Source of the DNA: Flavobacterium dauae
Lineage (GTDB): Bacteria; Bacteroidota; Bacteroidia; Flavobacteriales; Flavobacteriaceae
Length of the DNA stretch: 64,000 bases
Assembly (NCBI RefSeq): GCF_004151275.2
Contig: NZ_CP130821.1
Span: forward strand, 1-64,000
Reading direction: 5' to 3'
Translations under genes and position numbers: made by a program
In this document: positions 1 through 8,547 of the stretch, piece after piece
Layout: every line of letters starts with the position of its first letter
How positions within the stretch are numbered: position 1 is the stretch's first letter
Notes under the pieces: generated by a model
The model's input: only the letters and a program-made list of their open reading frames with translations
What the model was told of the DNA's origin: nothing
The model's database searches: none

Positions 1-180
1 GGTTAATGTATCGTGATTTAAATACTGCATGTTTATGTTGTGCAAATATTCATCATCACAAAAAATATAATTAATTTCGCCGGGTTCTTTACCTTCCGAT
101 TCTATAACCGCATCGATCCATTGTTCATAGTCAGACTCATTTTCTAACTGAAAATCGGTTTCGTAATTAAAAATGACCAT
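1..180 (-). CDS. ybeY: rRNA maturation endoribonuclease YbeY (N-terminal part, cut by window edge)
   Basis: Reading the minus strand from the ATG at 178-180 gives about 60 residues that begin MVIFNYETDF and contain EINYIFCDDEYLH and NHDTLT. These match the N-terminal part of flavobacterial YbeY, a zinc-dependent single-strand endoribonuclease needed for 16S rRNA 3'-end maturation and ribosome quality control. The catalytic HxxxHxxxxxH motif lies beyond the window, so only homology of the N-terminus supports the call. In Flavobacteriia ybeY commonly neighbours mnmG. It is transcribed away from the AT-rich region at 181-795. Confidence 0.85.
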   Translation of the reverse strand, partial: MVIFNYETDFQLENESDYEQWIDAVIESEGKEPGEINYIFCDDEYLHNINMQYLNHDTLT

Positions 181-795
181 AATTAAGCATTAAAATACTT
201 GCAAAGTTACAACGAAAGTAAAAAAAGATGTATAAGATTATATTAAAAAATATAAATTATTGATAATCAAATATTTAAATTTAAATTATGGACATAAATA
301 GTTATTTAGATGGTACTAAACAAAAATAAAATAGTTTTTATTGTTAACAACATATTATTATTAAGTAATTAAATTTTAAAATTTTAAAAAAATATTTCTT
401 CTTTATAATGCTTGTTAATATGTAGTATAAGTTTTTGGTAAAGTATTTTAATTTATCACTTATTAAAAGTTGTTAACATTAACTTAATCTATCAATTTAC
501 TAAATATCAATGTATTTATAAATTGTTGTTAATATATTTTTACTTTCACTAACAAAAAATACTTAAAAGTTTAGTTGTGAATAAGTGTTTATAACTTGAT
601 AAAATGTGTCAATGTATGTGTTGATTATTTTCAATAAAATATGTGATTATTAACAACAATAAACCGTCATAACAAAATTTTACTATTTACAAAGTATTAG
701 TTTTTTAAAGTTATTAACAGTTATTAACACAGGTTATCACTATTTAAAATTTAGTTATAAACAACTATATTTGCTTTTATAAAAATAAACAAAAT
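181..795. other. AT-rich gene-free region with repeated TGTTAA core
   Basis: No credible coding frame is visible in these 615 bases, which are strongly A+T rich. A TGTTAA core recurs on both strands: TGTTAACA at 342-349 and 471-478, TGTTAATA at 413-420 and 527-534, and TTATTAACA at 647-655, 711-719 and 721-729. A sequence fitting the DnaA-box pattern TTATNCACA is present on the minus strand at 576-584. The region separates divergently transcribed genes. It could be an origin-like, nucleoid-protein-binding or simply a promoter region; the sequence alone does not decide. Confidence 0.5.
766..773 (+). promoter_or_regulatory. Bacteroidota-type -7 element TATATTTG
   Basis: TATATTTG matches the TAnnTTTG core of Bacteroidota sigma-A promoters and lies 22 bases before the ATG at 796. 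No clear TTG -33 box is visible at the usual spacing. Confidence 0.5.
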
Positions 796-1392
796 ATGAA
801 AAAAAAGTTTCTAATTGCTTTAATGTTAGTAGGTTCGCTAACAAATGCACAAAAATTAAAAAATGAAAAAGGTGGTTTAGCTGCTTTAAAAAATGAATCT
901 TCGGTAAATGTTAGTTTTAATTATGATAATTTAAAGCTTTTAAAAGAAAATTATAATGAAGAGGAATACATTAGCCGACGTAAAAGCGATTTAAATGAAA
1001 AAGAAAATGGAAATGGCGATGCTTGGGTTTCTAAATGGAATGCTGCAAAAGATGGAATTTGGGAACCTAAATTTATTGAATTGTTACTAAAAACAGTTGA
1101 AGATATAACTTTTAAAGAAAACAATTTAACAGCTAAATACACCTTAATGGTTGATGCTGTATGGATTTATCCGGGTTGGGATGTTTATATGATGAAACAA
1201 CCTGCAAAAGTTACTACAAAAATTAAATTGGTAGAAACTGCAAATCCTTCTAATGTGATTTATGAAGTAGATGCTATTGATGCTCCGGGCGATCAGTTTG
1301 GAAGTAATTTTAGCAACGAATCGCGTGTGGGCGAAGGTTTTGCTAAAACGGCTAAAACATTAGGTAAAAAGATAAATAAAGAAATAAAATAA
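796..1392 (+). CDS. Secreted protein of unknown function
   Basis: The 198-residue product begins with a basic N-terminus, a short hydrophobic stretch and a signal-peptidase-I-like end (LVGSLTNAQ, about residue 19), so it is probably exported to the periplasm. The mature part is charged and lysine-rich with a GDQFGSNFSNESRVGEGF segment near the C-terminus that looks like a conserved core. I do not recognise a named domain. It is monocistronic, with a promoter-like element upstream and a shared terminator facing the convergent halogenase-like gene. A link to pigment synthesis is possible by position only. Confidence 0.6.
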   Translation: MKKKFLIALMLVGSLTNAQKLKNEKGGLAALKNESSVNVSFNYDNLKLLKENYNEEEYISRRKSDLNEKENGNGDAWVSKWNAAKDGIWEPKFIELLLKTVEDITFKENNLTAKYTLMVDAVWIYPGWDVYMMKQPAKVTTKIKLVETANPSNVIYEVDAIDAPGDQFGSNFSNESRVGEGFAKTAKTLGKKINKEIK

Positions 1393-1395
1393 TAA

Positions 1396-1425
1396 AAAAT
1401 GGATTCTTAATCAGGAATCCATTTT
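1396..1425. terminator. Bidirectional terminator between convergent genes
   Basis: An 11-bp perfect stem (AAAATGGATTC at 1396-1406, GAATCCATTTT at 1415-1425) with an 8-base loop and T-rich flanks on both strands. It overlaps the last codons of the minus-strand gene. Confidence 0.75.
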
Positions 1426-2658
1426 ATTTTCGCGAATCATATACGCCATATTTTTTATAATGTTCTGGTGCTTAGTAACAAACGGATTGTCTTTATCCCA
1501 AACATATCCAGCTAAAACGGCACAAATTTTACGTTTTACATCAGGGTTTTCAGGTCGGTGAAAAAATAATTCCTGCAAATTTCCGGTGTACCATTCTTTC
1601 ACATAGGTTGTAAAAACATCAATACCGTATTGCATATACTCGGCATATTCTTTTTGCCAATCTACCTTTTCGCCGTTTATTTGTCGCAAAGCCAATTTAG
1701 CAGCTAATATACCCGATTCTGTTGCAAAGCAAACGCCCGACGAAAATACAGGATCTAAAAATTCGGTACTGTTTCCTGTTAAGGCATATCCTTCTCCATA
1801 AAATTGTGTAACAGCTACAGAATAATTGCTTAATTTAATAGGATCAAACTCAAAGGGAAGATCGCCAAAACGCTCTGTGTAATAATTAGAACGATTAATT
1901 GCTTTTCTTAAAGCTTCTGCATTATCATTTGATTCCGATAAACTGTTGATGTAATTGGTTGGTCCTACAATTCCTAAACTGGTATTTCCGTTTGAAAAAG
2001 GAATAACCCACAACCAAACTTCGGTTTCTAAAATATCGAATGAAATTTGAGTTTCATCATTGGTTTTTATTAGCCGGTTAACATCTTTAATATGCGAAAA
2101 AATAGCTGAATGTGGATCTAAAGAAGATGTAGCTTCTAATTTTAACATTCTTGGTAAAACGCGTCCGTAACCACTGCAGTCAATTACAAATTTTGCATGT
2201 ATTTGCGAAACGGTTCCATTTTTATCTTTAATGGTAGTTATAGAATCGGTTCTGTGAAATTCCACATTGGTAACTTCAGTTTCAAAAGCAATATCAACAC
2301 CTTTTCGTTGTAACTCATCGGTCATTGCTTTGTCAAAATCGGCACGCGGAATTTGCCAGGTCCAATCCCATCCTTCACCAAATTTATTGCTGAAATCAAA
2401 AATACAATCTTCTTTACCCCTGATAAACCGGGCGTTAGGTTTTTTTTCAAATCCGTAAGAATTTAAAGCTTCAAACAATCCGGCTTCGTCAAAATGATCC
2501 ATTACGCGGGGTATAAGGCTCTCTCCTACTACAATTCTTGGAAATTTTTGTTTTTCTACAATCTTAATCTTTGCGCCCTGTTTTTGCAAATATCCGGCAG
2601 CAACACTTCCACTTGGACCCGCACCAATAATTAGGATATCAACATTTTCTGTTTTCAT
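1411..2658 (-). CDS. Flavin-dependent halogenase-like oxidoreductase of the flexirubin locus
   Basis: A 415-residue FAD enzyme with a Rossmann motif GAGPSG (12-17), GESLIP (45-50), WTWQIP (99-104) and FLDPVFSSG (300-308). The last two fit the WxWxIP and FxxPxxSxG signatures of flavin-dependent halogenases, which distinguish them from related monooxygenases. Lysines at 72-73 are in the right neighbourhood for the catalytic lysine, though I cannot align them. Halogenated flexirubins are known, so ring chlorination of the pigment is a reasonable role; hydroxylation is the alternative. It is divergent from the ammonia-lyase gene, with about 100 bases between the two starts. Confidence 0.75.
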   Translation of the reverse strand: MKTENVDILIIGAGPSGSVAAGYLQKQGAKIKIVEKQKFPRIVVGESLIPRVMDHFDEAGLFEALNSYGFEKKPNARFIRGKEDCIFDFSNKFGEGWDWTWQIPRADFDKAMTDELQRKGVDIAFETEVTNVEFHRTDSITTIKDKNGTVSQIHAKFVIDCSGYGRVLPRMLKLEATSSLDPHSAIFSHIKDVNRLIKTNDETQISFDILETEVWLWVIPFSNGNTSLGIVGPTNYINSLSESNDNAEALRKAINRSNYYTERFGDLPFEFDPIKLSNYSVAVTQFYGEGYALTGNSTEFLDPVFSSGVCFATESGILAAKLALRQINGEKVDWQKEYAEYMQYGIDVFTTYVKEWYTGNLQELFFHRPENPDVKRKICAVLAGYVWDKDNPFVTKHQNIIKNMAYMIRENKMDS

Positions 2659-2760
2659 AGTAAAAAAGATAGTTTAAAATTATATTTTTGCCTTTGTAAA
2701 ATGATGATTCAAAATTACAAGAAATCAGTCATTTAATACATTTTAATCAAACAATTTTTA

Positions 2761-4278
2761 ATGAAAGTTATTCGCGATTATTTAACGATAAATGATTTTG
2801 CTTCGGTTATTTTTAATAATGAAGCTATTACATTAGACGATTTACTTGTAAACCGTGTAGAAAAAAGTTTTAATTTTTTAAAATCGTTTTCTGCAAATAA
2901 AGTCATTTACGGTGTTAATACAGGCTTTGGCCCAATGGCGCAATACCGTATTCAGCCTCAAGATCAGTTGCAGTTACAATACAATTTAATTCGAAGTCAC
3001 TCGTCGGGCACGGGTAATCCGTTATCGCCAATACATGTAAAAGCAGCAATTTTAGCTCGATTAAATACGCTGGCATTAGGAAAATCGGGTGTAAATGTTT
3101 CGGTAATTCATTTAATGAAAGAACTAATAAACCGCGATATTACTCCGTTAATTTTTGCTCATGGCGGTGTGGGTGCAAGTGGCGATTTAGTGCAATTGGC
3201 TCATTTAGCATTGATACTTATTGGTGAAGGCGAAGTTTTTTACAAAGGCGAACGCAAAGCAACTAAAGAAGTTTTTAAAATAGAAGGTTTACAACCAATT
3301 GATGTTAAAATTCGCGAAGGTTTGGCATTGATGAACGGTACATCGGTAATGACCGGAATTGGTATTGTTAATGCGTTGTTAGCAGATAAATTAGTCGATT
3401 TTTCTTTACAGGCTTCGTGTATGATTAACGAAATTGTTCAGGCTTATGACGATCATTTGTCGCAAGAATTAAACAATACCAAGTTACATAACGGACAGCA
3501 GGTTGTTGCCCAAAAAATGCGCAATCATTTAGCCGACAGTAAATTAACACGAAACCGCCAAGAACATTTGTACAGCGGCGATAATACCGAAGAAATTTTT
3601 AAAGAAAAAGTTCAGGAATATTACTCTATTCGTTGTGTACCGCAAATTTTAGGACCAATTTACGACACCGTTTTATCGGTTAAAGATATTTTAGAAAAAG
3701 AAATAAATTCGGCAAACGACAATCCGGTGATCGATGTTGAAACAGAACAAGTTTACCACGGCGGAAATTTCCACGGCGATTATGTTTCGTTAGAAATGGA
3801 CAAGTTAAAACTGGTAATTACCAAAGTTTCTATGTTGGCAGAACGTCAGTTAAATTATTTGCTTAACACTAAAATTAACGAAATATTACCGCCATTTGTC
3901 AATTTGGGTAAATTAGGATTTAACTTTGGTATGCAGGGCGTTCAGTTTACGGCAACATCAACCACAGCAGAAAATCAGGCATTGTCAACATCAATGTACA
4001 TTCACAGTATCCCGAATAATAACGATAATCAAGATATCGTAAGTATGGGAACCAACGCAGCCGTTATGTGCAGTAATGTGATCGAAAATACGTTTGAAGT
4101 GTTGGCGATTGAACTAATTACGATTATTCAGGCAATTGATGCGTTGGATTATCAGGATAAATTAAGCAGTTCATCAAAAAAACTGTACAACGAAATTAGA
4201 AACATTGTACCCGTTTTTGCAGAAGATATTGTAATGTATCCTTATGTTAACAAGGTTAAGGAATTTTTAAAAAAATAG
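2761..4278 (+). CDS. Tyrosine ammonia-lyase (MIO enzyme) supplying 4-coumarate
   Basis: A 505-residue member of the aromatic amino-acid lyase family. The prosthetic group forms from Ala139-Ser140-Gly141 within GGVGASGDL; the catalytic Tyr50 sits in VIYGVNTGFGP; NNNDNQD near the C-terminus is also typical. The sequence closely resembles the Flavobacterium johnsoniae tyrosine ammonia-lyase as I remember it. The substrate-selectivity pair reads Ser79-His80, the pattern seen in histidine lyases, which the flavobacterial tyrosine enzymes share. It deaminates tyrosine to 4-coumarate, the presumed starter of flexirubin. First gene of the long plus-strand operon. Confidence 0.88.
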   Translation: MKVIRDYLTINDFASVIFNNEAITLDDLLVNRVEKSFNFLKSFSANKVIYGVNTGFGPMAQYRIQPQDQLQLQYNLIRSHSSGTGNPLSPIHVKAAILARLNTLALGKSGVNVSVIHLMKELINRDITPLIFAHGGVGASGDLVQLAHLALILIGEGEVFYKGERKATKEVFKIEGLQPIDVKIREGLALMNGTSVMTGIGIVNALLADKLVDFSLQASCMINEIVQAYDDHLSQELNNTKLHNGQQVVAQKMRNHLADSKLTRNRQEHLYSGDNTEEIFKEKVQEYYSIRCVPQILGPIYDTVLSVKDILEKEINSANDNPVIDVETEQVYHGGNFHGDYVSLEMDKLKLVITKVSMLAERQLNYLLNTKINEILPPFVNLGKLGFNFGMQGVQFTATSTTAENQALSTSMYIHSIPNNNDNQDIVSMGTNAAVMCSNVIENTFEVLAIELITIIQAIDALDYQDKLSSSSKKLYNEIRNIVPVFAEDIVMYPYVNKVKEFLKK

Positions 4279-4285
4279 GTAGCAA

Positions 4286-5020
4286 ATGAAGAAATGTGCT
4301 TTAGTTACAGGTGGATCTCGTGGAATTGGAAAAGCCATCTGCTTAAAATTGGCAAAGGATTTGCAGTACCATATTTTGATTAATTATCAATCGAATGAAG
4401 CTGCTGCGTTAGAAACCAAACAATTGATTGAAAACGAAGGCGGATCGGCAGAAATATTAGGTTTTAATGTAGCTAGTTTAGATGAAACTCAAGTAGCATT
4501 AAATTCTTGGAAAGAAACCAATCCCGAAGCTGTTGTAGAAGTTATCGTAAACAATGCAGGCATTACACGCGACGGTTTGTTTATGTGGATGCAACCAAAC
4601 GACTGGAAAAATGTAATTGATACCAGCCTGAACGGTTTTTACAACGTAACCAATTTCTTTATTCAAGAAATGTTGCGCAGTAAATACGGCAGAATCATTA
4701 ATATGGTTTCGGTTTCGGGTGTAAAAGGAACACCGGGTCAAACCAATTATTCAGCTGCAAAAGGTGCATTGGTAGCAGCAACAAAAGCGCTAGCACAAGA
4801 AGTAGCCAAACGTAAAATCACTGTAAACGCCGTTGCACCAGGTTTTATTAAAACCGATATGACGGCTGATTTAGACGAAAAAGAATTAACAAAAATGATA
4901 CCTGCCAACCGTTTTGGCGAAGCCGAAGAAGTAGCTGATTTAGTTGCATTTCTGGCTTCAAAAAAATCGGGGTACATAACAGGTGAAATCATCAATATAA
5001 ACGGAGGAATTTATTCTTAA
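4286..5020 (+). CDS. 3-oxoacyl-ACP reductase, FabG-like SDR
   Basis: A 244-residue short-chain dehydrogenase with the cofactor motif TGGSRGIG (8-15), NNAG (89-92), catalytic Ser near 142-144 and Tyr155-xxx-Lys159 in YSAAK, ending in the typical ITGEIININGG. In this operon it should reduce the beta-keto group of the growing aryl-polyene chain on its carrier protein, using NADPH. It starts 7 bases after the ammonia-lyase stop, so translation is probably coupled. It is a dedicated pathway copy rather than the housekeeping fabG. Confidence 0.88.
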   Translation: MKKCALVTGGSRGIGKAICLKLAKDLQYHILINYQSNEAAALETKQLIENEGGSAEILGFNVASLDETQVALNSWKETNPEAVVEVIVNNAGITRDGLFMWMQPNDWKNVIDTSLNGFYNVTNFFIQEMLRSKYGRIINMVSVSGVKGTPGQTNYSAAKGALVAATKALAQEVAKRKITVNAVAPGFIKTDMTADLDEKELTKMIPANRFGEAEEVADLVAFLASKKSGYITGEIININGGIYS

Positions 5021-5023
5021 GGA

Positions 5024-5080
5024 TGTATAGTGTAAATTGTATCGAGTATAACGAACACAATATACAGCTTACACTATACA
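5024..5080. repeat. Long inverted repeat between ketoreductase and ketosynthase
   Basis: Perfect 12-bp arms (TGTATAGTGTAA at 5024-5035, TTACACTATACA at 5069-5080) enclose 33 bases that contain a further short pair (ATTGT at 5036-5040, ACAAT at 5057-5061). There is no T-run, so it is not a standard terminator; an RNA-stability or translation-control hairpin is possible. Confidence 0.7.
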
Positions 5081-5094
5081 AGAATACAAAAATT

Positions 5095-6318
5095 ATGAAT
5101 AACAGAGTGGTGATAACCGGTATGGGAATTTATTCGTGTATCGGTACCAATTTAGAAGAAGTTAAACAATCTTTATACGAAGGAAAATCGGGTATTGTGT
5201 TTGATGAAGAACGCAAAGAATACGGTTTTCAGTCGGCATTAACAGGTAAAGTTCCATCGCCCGATTTAAAACCATTTTTAAGTCGCAGGCAGCGTATTAC
5301 CATTGGTGAAGAAACCGAATATGCCTATGTGGCAACAATGGAAGCTTTACAAAATGCAGATATTTCTTTAGATGATTTCAACAAGCGCGAAATTGGTTTA
5401 ATTTACGGAAACGACAGTGTTTCTAAAGCCATTATTGAAGCTACCGATATTGTTCGTGAAAAAAAAGATACCGCTTTAATAGGTTCAGGAGCCATTTTTA
5501 AGTCGATGAATTCTACAGTAACCATGAATTTATCAACCATTTTTAACATTACCGGCATTAATATGACCATTAGTGCAGCTTGTGCCAGCGGATCGCATGC
5601 CATTGGTTTGGGATATATGATGATTAAAAACGGATTACAAGATTTGGTTATTTGCGGTGGAGCACAAGAAATCAATAAGTATGGCATGGCAAGTTTCGAT
5701 GGTTTAGGTGTTTTTTCGCCTCGTGAAAACGATCCAGCAAAAGCATGTCGTCCGTTCGATGCTGCTCGAGACGGCTTGGTTCCAAGTGGTGGAGGTGCTA
5801 CAATCATTATTGAAAGTTTAGATAGTGCGTTAGCTCGCGGTGCAAATATTATTGCAGAAATTGTCGGTTACGGATTTTCATCAAACGGCGGACATATTTC
5901 AACTCCGAACGTTGATGGTCCTGCAACAGCTATGCGTAAAGCTTTGCAACAGGCAGGTTTAAATGCAGCCGATGTTCAATACATCAACGCACACGCAACA
6001 TCAACTCCGGTGGGCGATGCAAACGAAGCACAGGCAATTGATGAAGTTTTCGGAGCAACAAAACCGTATGTTTCAAGTACCAAATCAATGACAGGTCATG
6101 AATGTTGGATGGCGGGGGCAAGCGAGATTATTTATTCTACCATTATGATGAATGAAGGATTTATTGCACCAAACATCAATTACGAAACACCCGACGAGCA
6201 TTCTGCTAAGTTGAATATTGCTACAAAAACAATTACTAAAGATTTTAACGTATATTTGTCGAATTCTTTCGGATTTGGCGGAACAAATTCGGCAGTAATC
6301 GTTAAAAAATATAAATAA
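5095..6318 (+). CDS. Beta-ketoacyl-ACP synthase (elongating, FabF/B type)
   Basis: I choose the ATG at 5095 (product starts MNNRVVITGMG) because the upstream in-frame extension from 5023 translates the inverted repeat and is not homologous to the family. The 407-residue enzyme has a complete Cys-His-His triad: Cys163 in SAACASGSH, His300 in INAHATST, His335 in SMTGHE. It condenses acyl-ACP with malonyl-ACP, probably during polyene elongation. Two further catalytic ketosynthases lie at 14416 and 16393. Confidence 0.88.
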   Translation: MNNRVVITGMGIYSCIGTNLEEVKQSLYEGKSGIVFDEERKEYGFQSALTGKVPSPDLKPFLSRRQRITIGEETEYAYVATMEALQNADISLDDFNKREIGLIYGNDSVSKAIIEATDIVREKKDTALIGSGAIFKSMNSTVTMNLSTIFNITGINMTISAACASGSHAIGLGYMMIKNGLQDLVICGGAQEINKYGMASFDGLGVFSPRENDPAKACRPFDAARDGLVPSGGGATIIIESLDSALARGANIIAEIVGYGFSSNGGHISTPNVDGPATAMRKALQQAGLNAADVQYINAHATSTPVGDANEAQAIDEVFGATKPYVSSTKSMTGHECWMAGASEIIYSTIMMNEGFIAPNINYETPDEHSAKLNIATKTITKDFNVYLSNSFGFGGTNSAVIVKKYK

Positions 6319-6326
6319 ATTTAAAA

Positions 6327-6359
6327 AGACCTCACAGGTTTTTAAAATCTGTGAGGTCT
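6327..6359. repeat. Intergenic palindrome (11-bp stem)
   Basis: AGACCTCACAG at 6327-6337 pairs exactly with CTGTGAGGTCT at 6349-6359 around an 11-base A/T loop. Palindromes of this type are scattered through many flavobacterial genomes. With no strong T-run it would at most attenuate the operon. Confidence 0.7.
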
Positions 6360-6401
6360 AAAAAATTAATAACAACTATTCTCATAAATAAAAACACACA
6401 A

Positions 6402-6656
6402 ATGAATATTGAGGAAATCATCGATAAAGTAAACGAAATTTTAGTTGAAGAATTCGAAGTAGATGCAGAAGTAATCGAAGCAGATAAAAATTTAAAGCAA
6501 ACTTTAGATTTAGACAGTTTGGATTATGTGGATTTGGTTGTAATTATCGAATCAAATTTTGGCGTAAAATTAGTCGAAGCTGATTTTGTGGGAATGGTAA
6601 CTTTTCAAGATTTCTATAACATCATCAACAATAAAATAGCTGCTAAAAACGCTTAA
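6402..6656 (+). CDS. Acyl carrier protein 1 of the pigment locus
   Basis: The family-consistent start is the ATG at 6402, giving 84 residues beginning MNIEEIIDKV; the longer frame from 6351 would translate the palindrome. Ser39 in the LDLDSLDY motif is the phosphopantetheine attachment site, and the protein is acidic and helical as expected. It should carry the growing aryl polyene or its starter for the neighbouring ketosynthase and reductase. The acyltransferase starts 3 bases downstream. Confidence 0.9.
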   Translation: MNIEEIIDKVNEILVEEFEVDAEVIEADKNLKQTLDLDSLDYVDLVVIIESNFGVKLVEADFVGMVTFQDFYNIINNKIAAKNA

Positions 6657-6658
6657 AA

Positions 6659-7537
6659 ATGACCCAATGGAGCGGAAAATCTAAAGGAACAATTTTAGGT
6701 TACAAAATATTTGTTTATTGCATTAAAAAGCTAGGAATACGTGCTGCTTACAGCGTTTTGGTATTCGTGGCTTTTTATTATTTTGTGGCCTACCTTACTT
6801 CTTTTAAAGCCATGTTTTCGTATTTTCGTTACCGTCAGCAGTTTTCGTTACCGTCAGCAGTTTTCGCCGTTTACAAAAGCTATTTTACCTTTGGTCAGGT
6901 GTTGATTGATAAAATAGCTATTTCGGCAGGTTTACATAACAAATTTACCTTTGATTTTGACGGTGTTGATATTTTAAAGCAACTGTTAAACGAAGGCAAA
7001 GGCGGTATTTTAATCAGTGCACATATTGGAAATTTTGAAATAGCCGAAAAGTTTTTTGCCGAGATCGATTTTAACTGTCAGATACATATTGTAACCGTAG
7101 ATCAAGAACATTCGGTAATAAAAGAATATTTGGAAAGTATTACCGATACTAAGCCAAACGTGCAGTTTATTTACGTAAAAGAAGATCTATCGCACATTTT
7201 TGAAATAAACGACGCGCTTTCTAAAAATCATTTGATCTGTTTTACGGGCGATCGGTATTTTGATCAATCACGAACCATGCAGGCTAATTTATTGGGTAAA
7301 CAAGCACATTTTCCTGCAGGTACTTTTATGCTGGCATCGCGGTTAAATGCGCCGGTTGCCTTTGTTTATGTTATGAAAGAACCTAATTTGCATTACCATT
7401 TATACACGCGCAGAGCACCCGAATTTAAACACCGCGATGCACAGGCAGTATTGAATAGTTATACCGATAGTGTTTCGCAAATGTTAAAAAAATATCCATA
7501 CCAGTGGTTTAATTATTTCGATTTTTGGAAGGATTAA
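6659..7537 (+). CDS. LpxL/HtrB-family acyltransferase
   Basis: A 292-residue protein of the lipid A acyltransferase / lysophospholipid acyltransferase superfamily. One or more hydrophobic N-terminal segments (about 28-48) suggest inner-membrane anchoring, and the HxxxxE catalytic motif is AHIGNFE (His122, Glu127). Members are standard parts of aryl-polyene and flexirubin loci and transfer an acyl group from ACP, here plausibly to the pigment or a lipid anchor. An exact 19-bp tandem duplication lies inside the gene at 6823-6860 and is read in two frames, yet the spacing up to the downstream family segment (FGQVLIDK) looks normal. Confidence 0.82.
   Translation: MTQWSGKSKGTILGYKIFVYCIKKLGIRAAYSVLVFVAFYYFVAYLTSFKAMFSYFRYRQQFSLPSAVFAVYKSYFTFGQVLIDKIAISAGLHNKFTFDFDGVDILKQLLNEGKGGILISAHIGNFEIAEKFFAEIDFNCQIHIVTVDQEHSVIKEYLESITDTKPNVQFIYVKEDLSHIFEINDALSKNHLICFTGDRYFDQSRTMQANLLGKQAHFPAGTFMLASRLNAPVAFVYVMKEPNLHYHLYTRRAPEFKHRDAQAVLNSYTDSVSQMLKKYPYQWFNYFDFWKD
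6823..6860 (+). repeat. Exact 19-bp tandem repeat inside acyltransferase gene
   Basis: Two adjacent identical copies (6823-6841, 6842-6860) of a unit starting TTTTCGTTACC and ending TCAGCAG, followed by a 6-base partial third copy. The unit length is not a multiple of three, so losing or gaining one copy would shift the frame. Confidence 0.85.
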
Positions 7538-7563
7538 AGATTATTTGAAAGTAAGCATATAGT

Positions 7564-7620
7564 TTGTCATTCCGACAGAGCTAGGAACGAGCGACGAGGA
7601 ATCTTCCTACAGAATGACAA
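7564..7620. repeat. Intergenic REP-like repeat ending in TTGTCATTC / GAATGACAA
   Basis: Nine-base inverted ends (7564-7572 and 7612-7620) enclose a GAGCGACGAGGAATCT-type core. Elements with this TCATTCCGA...GAGGAATCT wording recur between genes in Bacteroidota. It occupies most of the gap before darA. Confidence 0.65.
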
Positions 7621-7641
7621 GATCATGAAAACAAACAACCT

Positions 7642-8547
7642 ATGAAAAACGTTTTAGTTATTTATTATTCGCAATCGGGTCAGTTAAAAGAAATTGCCGA
7701 TCAAATCAGCCTTCCGTTTGTTGAAGATGCCAATGTGAATGTAACTTATTACAACATTCAAACTAAAAAAAACTTTCCGTTTCCGTGGGATAACGATTCG
7801 TTTTTCGATGTTTTTCCCGAAACGTTCAAACAAATTCCAACAGAAATTGTTCCGCCAAGCAACGAAATCCTTCAAACAAAATTCGATTTGGTTTTACTGC
7901 ATTTTCAGGTTTGGTACCTTTCGCCATCAATTCCAATAAATTCGTTTTTAAAAAGCGAATATGCCAAAACCATTTTAAACAACGTTCCAATAATTACCAT
8001 TAGTGGAAGCCGCAATATGTGGGCATTTGCACAAGAAAAAGTAAAAGTGTTGTTGAAAGATGTAAATGCACATTTGGTAGGAAACATTGCGTTAACCGAC
8101 AGAAATATTAACCTAATAAGCGTAATAACTATTGTTGACTGGATGTTTCACGGAAAAAAAAGAAAGGTTTATGGTTTTTTACCACTTCCTGGTGTTTCCA
8201 ATCAGGAAATTAAAGATTCTTCAAAGTTCGGAGAAATCATTCTACCCTTTTTAAAACAAGAAAATTACAACAATTTACAGCAAAAATTAGTTGATAACGG
8301 CGCTGTAGAATTTCGTTGGTTTCTGCTATCAATGGATAAAAAAGCCAATAAAATGTTCACCATTTGGTCGAATTTAATTTTAAAAAATCCAGCAAAACGT
8401 AAAACGCTTTTAAAAGTTTTTAAAGGTTATTTATTCGCGGCTATTTGGGTATTATCGCCAATTGTTCATTTAATTGAATTAATTTTGTATCCAATTCTGT
8501 ATTTTAGCATCAGTAAAAAGAAAAAGTATTTCCAAGGAATATCGTAA
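7642..8547 (+). CDS. darA: DarA-type dialkylresorcinol condensing enzyme
   Basis: A 301-residue protein whose N-terminus (VLVIYYSQSGQLKEIA) is a flavodoxin-like phosphate-binding strand-loop, followed by a flavodoxin-fold segment to about residue 190 and a hydrophobic C-terminal region (about 260-290) that may associate with membrane. This architecture and the adjacent darB identify it as the DarA family, which with DarB makes the 2,5-dialkylresorcinol that is esterified to the aryl polyene in flexirubins. Its stop overlaps the darB start by one base, so the two are translationally coupled. Confidence 0.85.
   Translation: MKNVLVIYYSQSGQLKEIADQISLPFVEDANVNVTYYNIQTKKNFPFPWDNDSFFDVFPETFKQIPTEIVPPSNEILQTKFDLVLLHFQVWYLSPSIPINSFLKSEYAKTILNNVPIITISGSRNMWAFAQEKVKVLLKDVNAHLVGNIALTDRNINLISVITIVDWMFHGKKRKVYGFLPLPGVSNQEIKDSSKFGEIILPFLKQENYNNLQQKLVDNGAVEFRWFLLSMDKKANKMFTIWSNLILKNPAKRKTLLKVFKGYLFAAIWVLSPIVHLIELILYPILYFSISKKKKYFQGIS

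Noticed and set aside
5403..5807. 134-residue minus-strand open frame inside the first ketosynthase gene
   Set aside because: It is the complementary shadow of a gene with clear catalytic motifs and has no family resemblance of its own.
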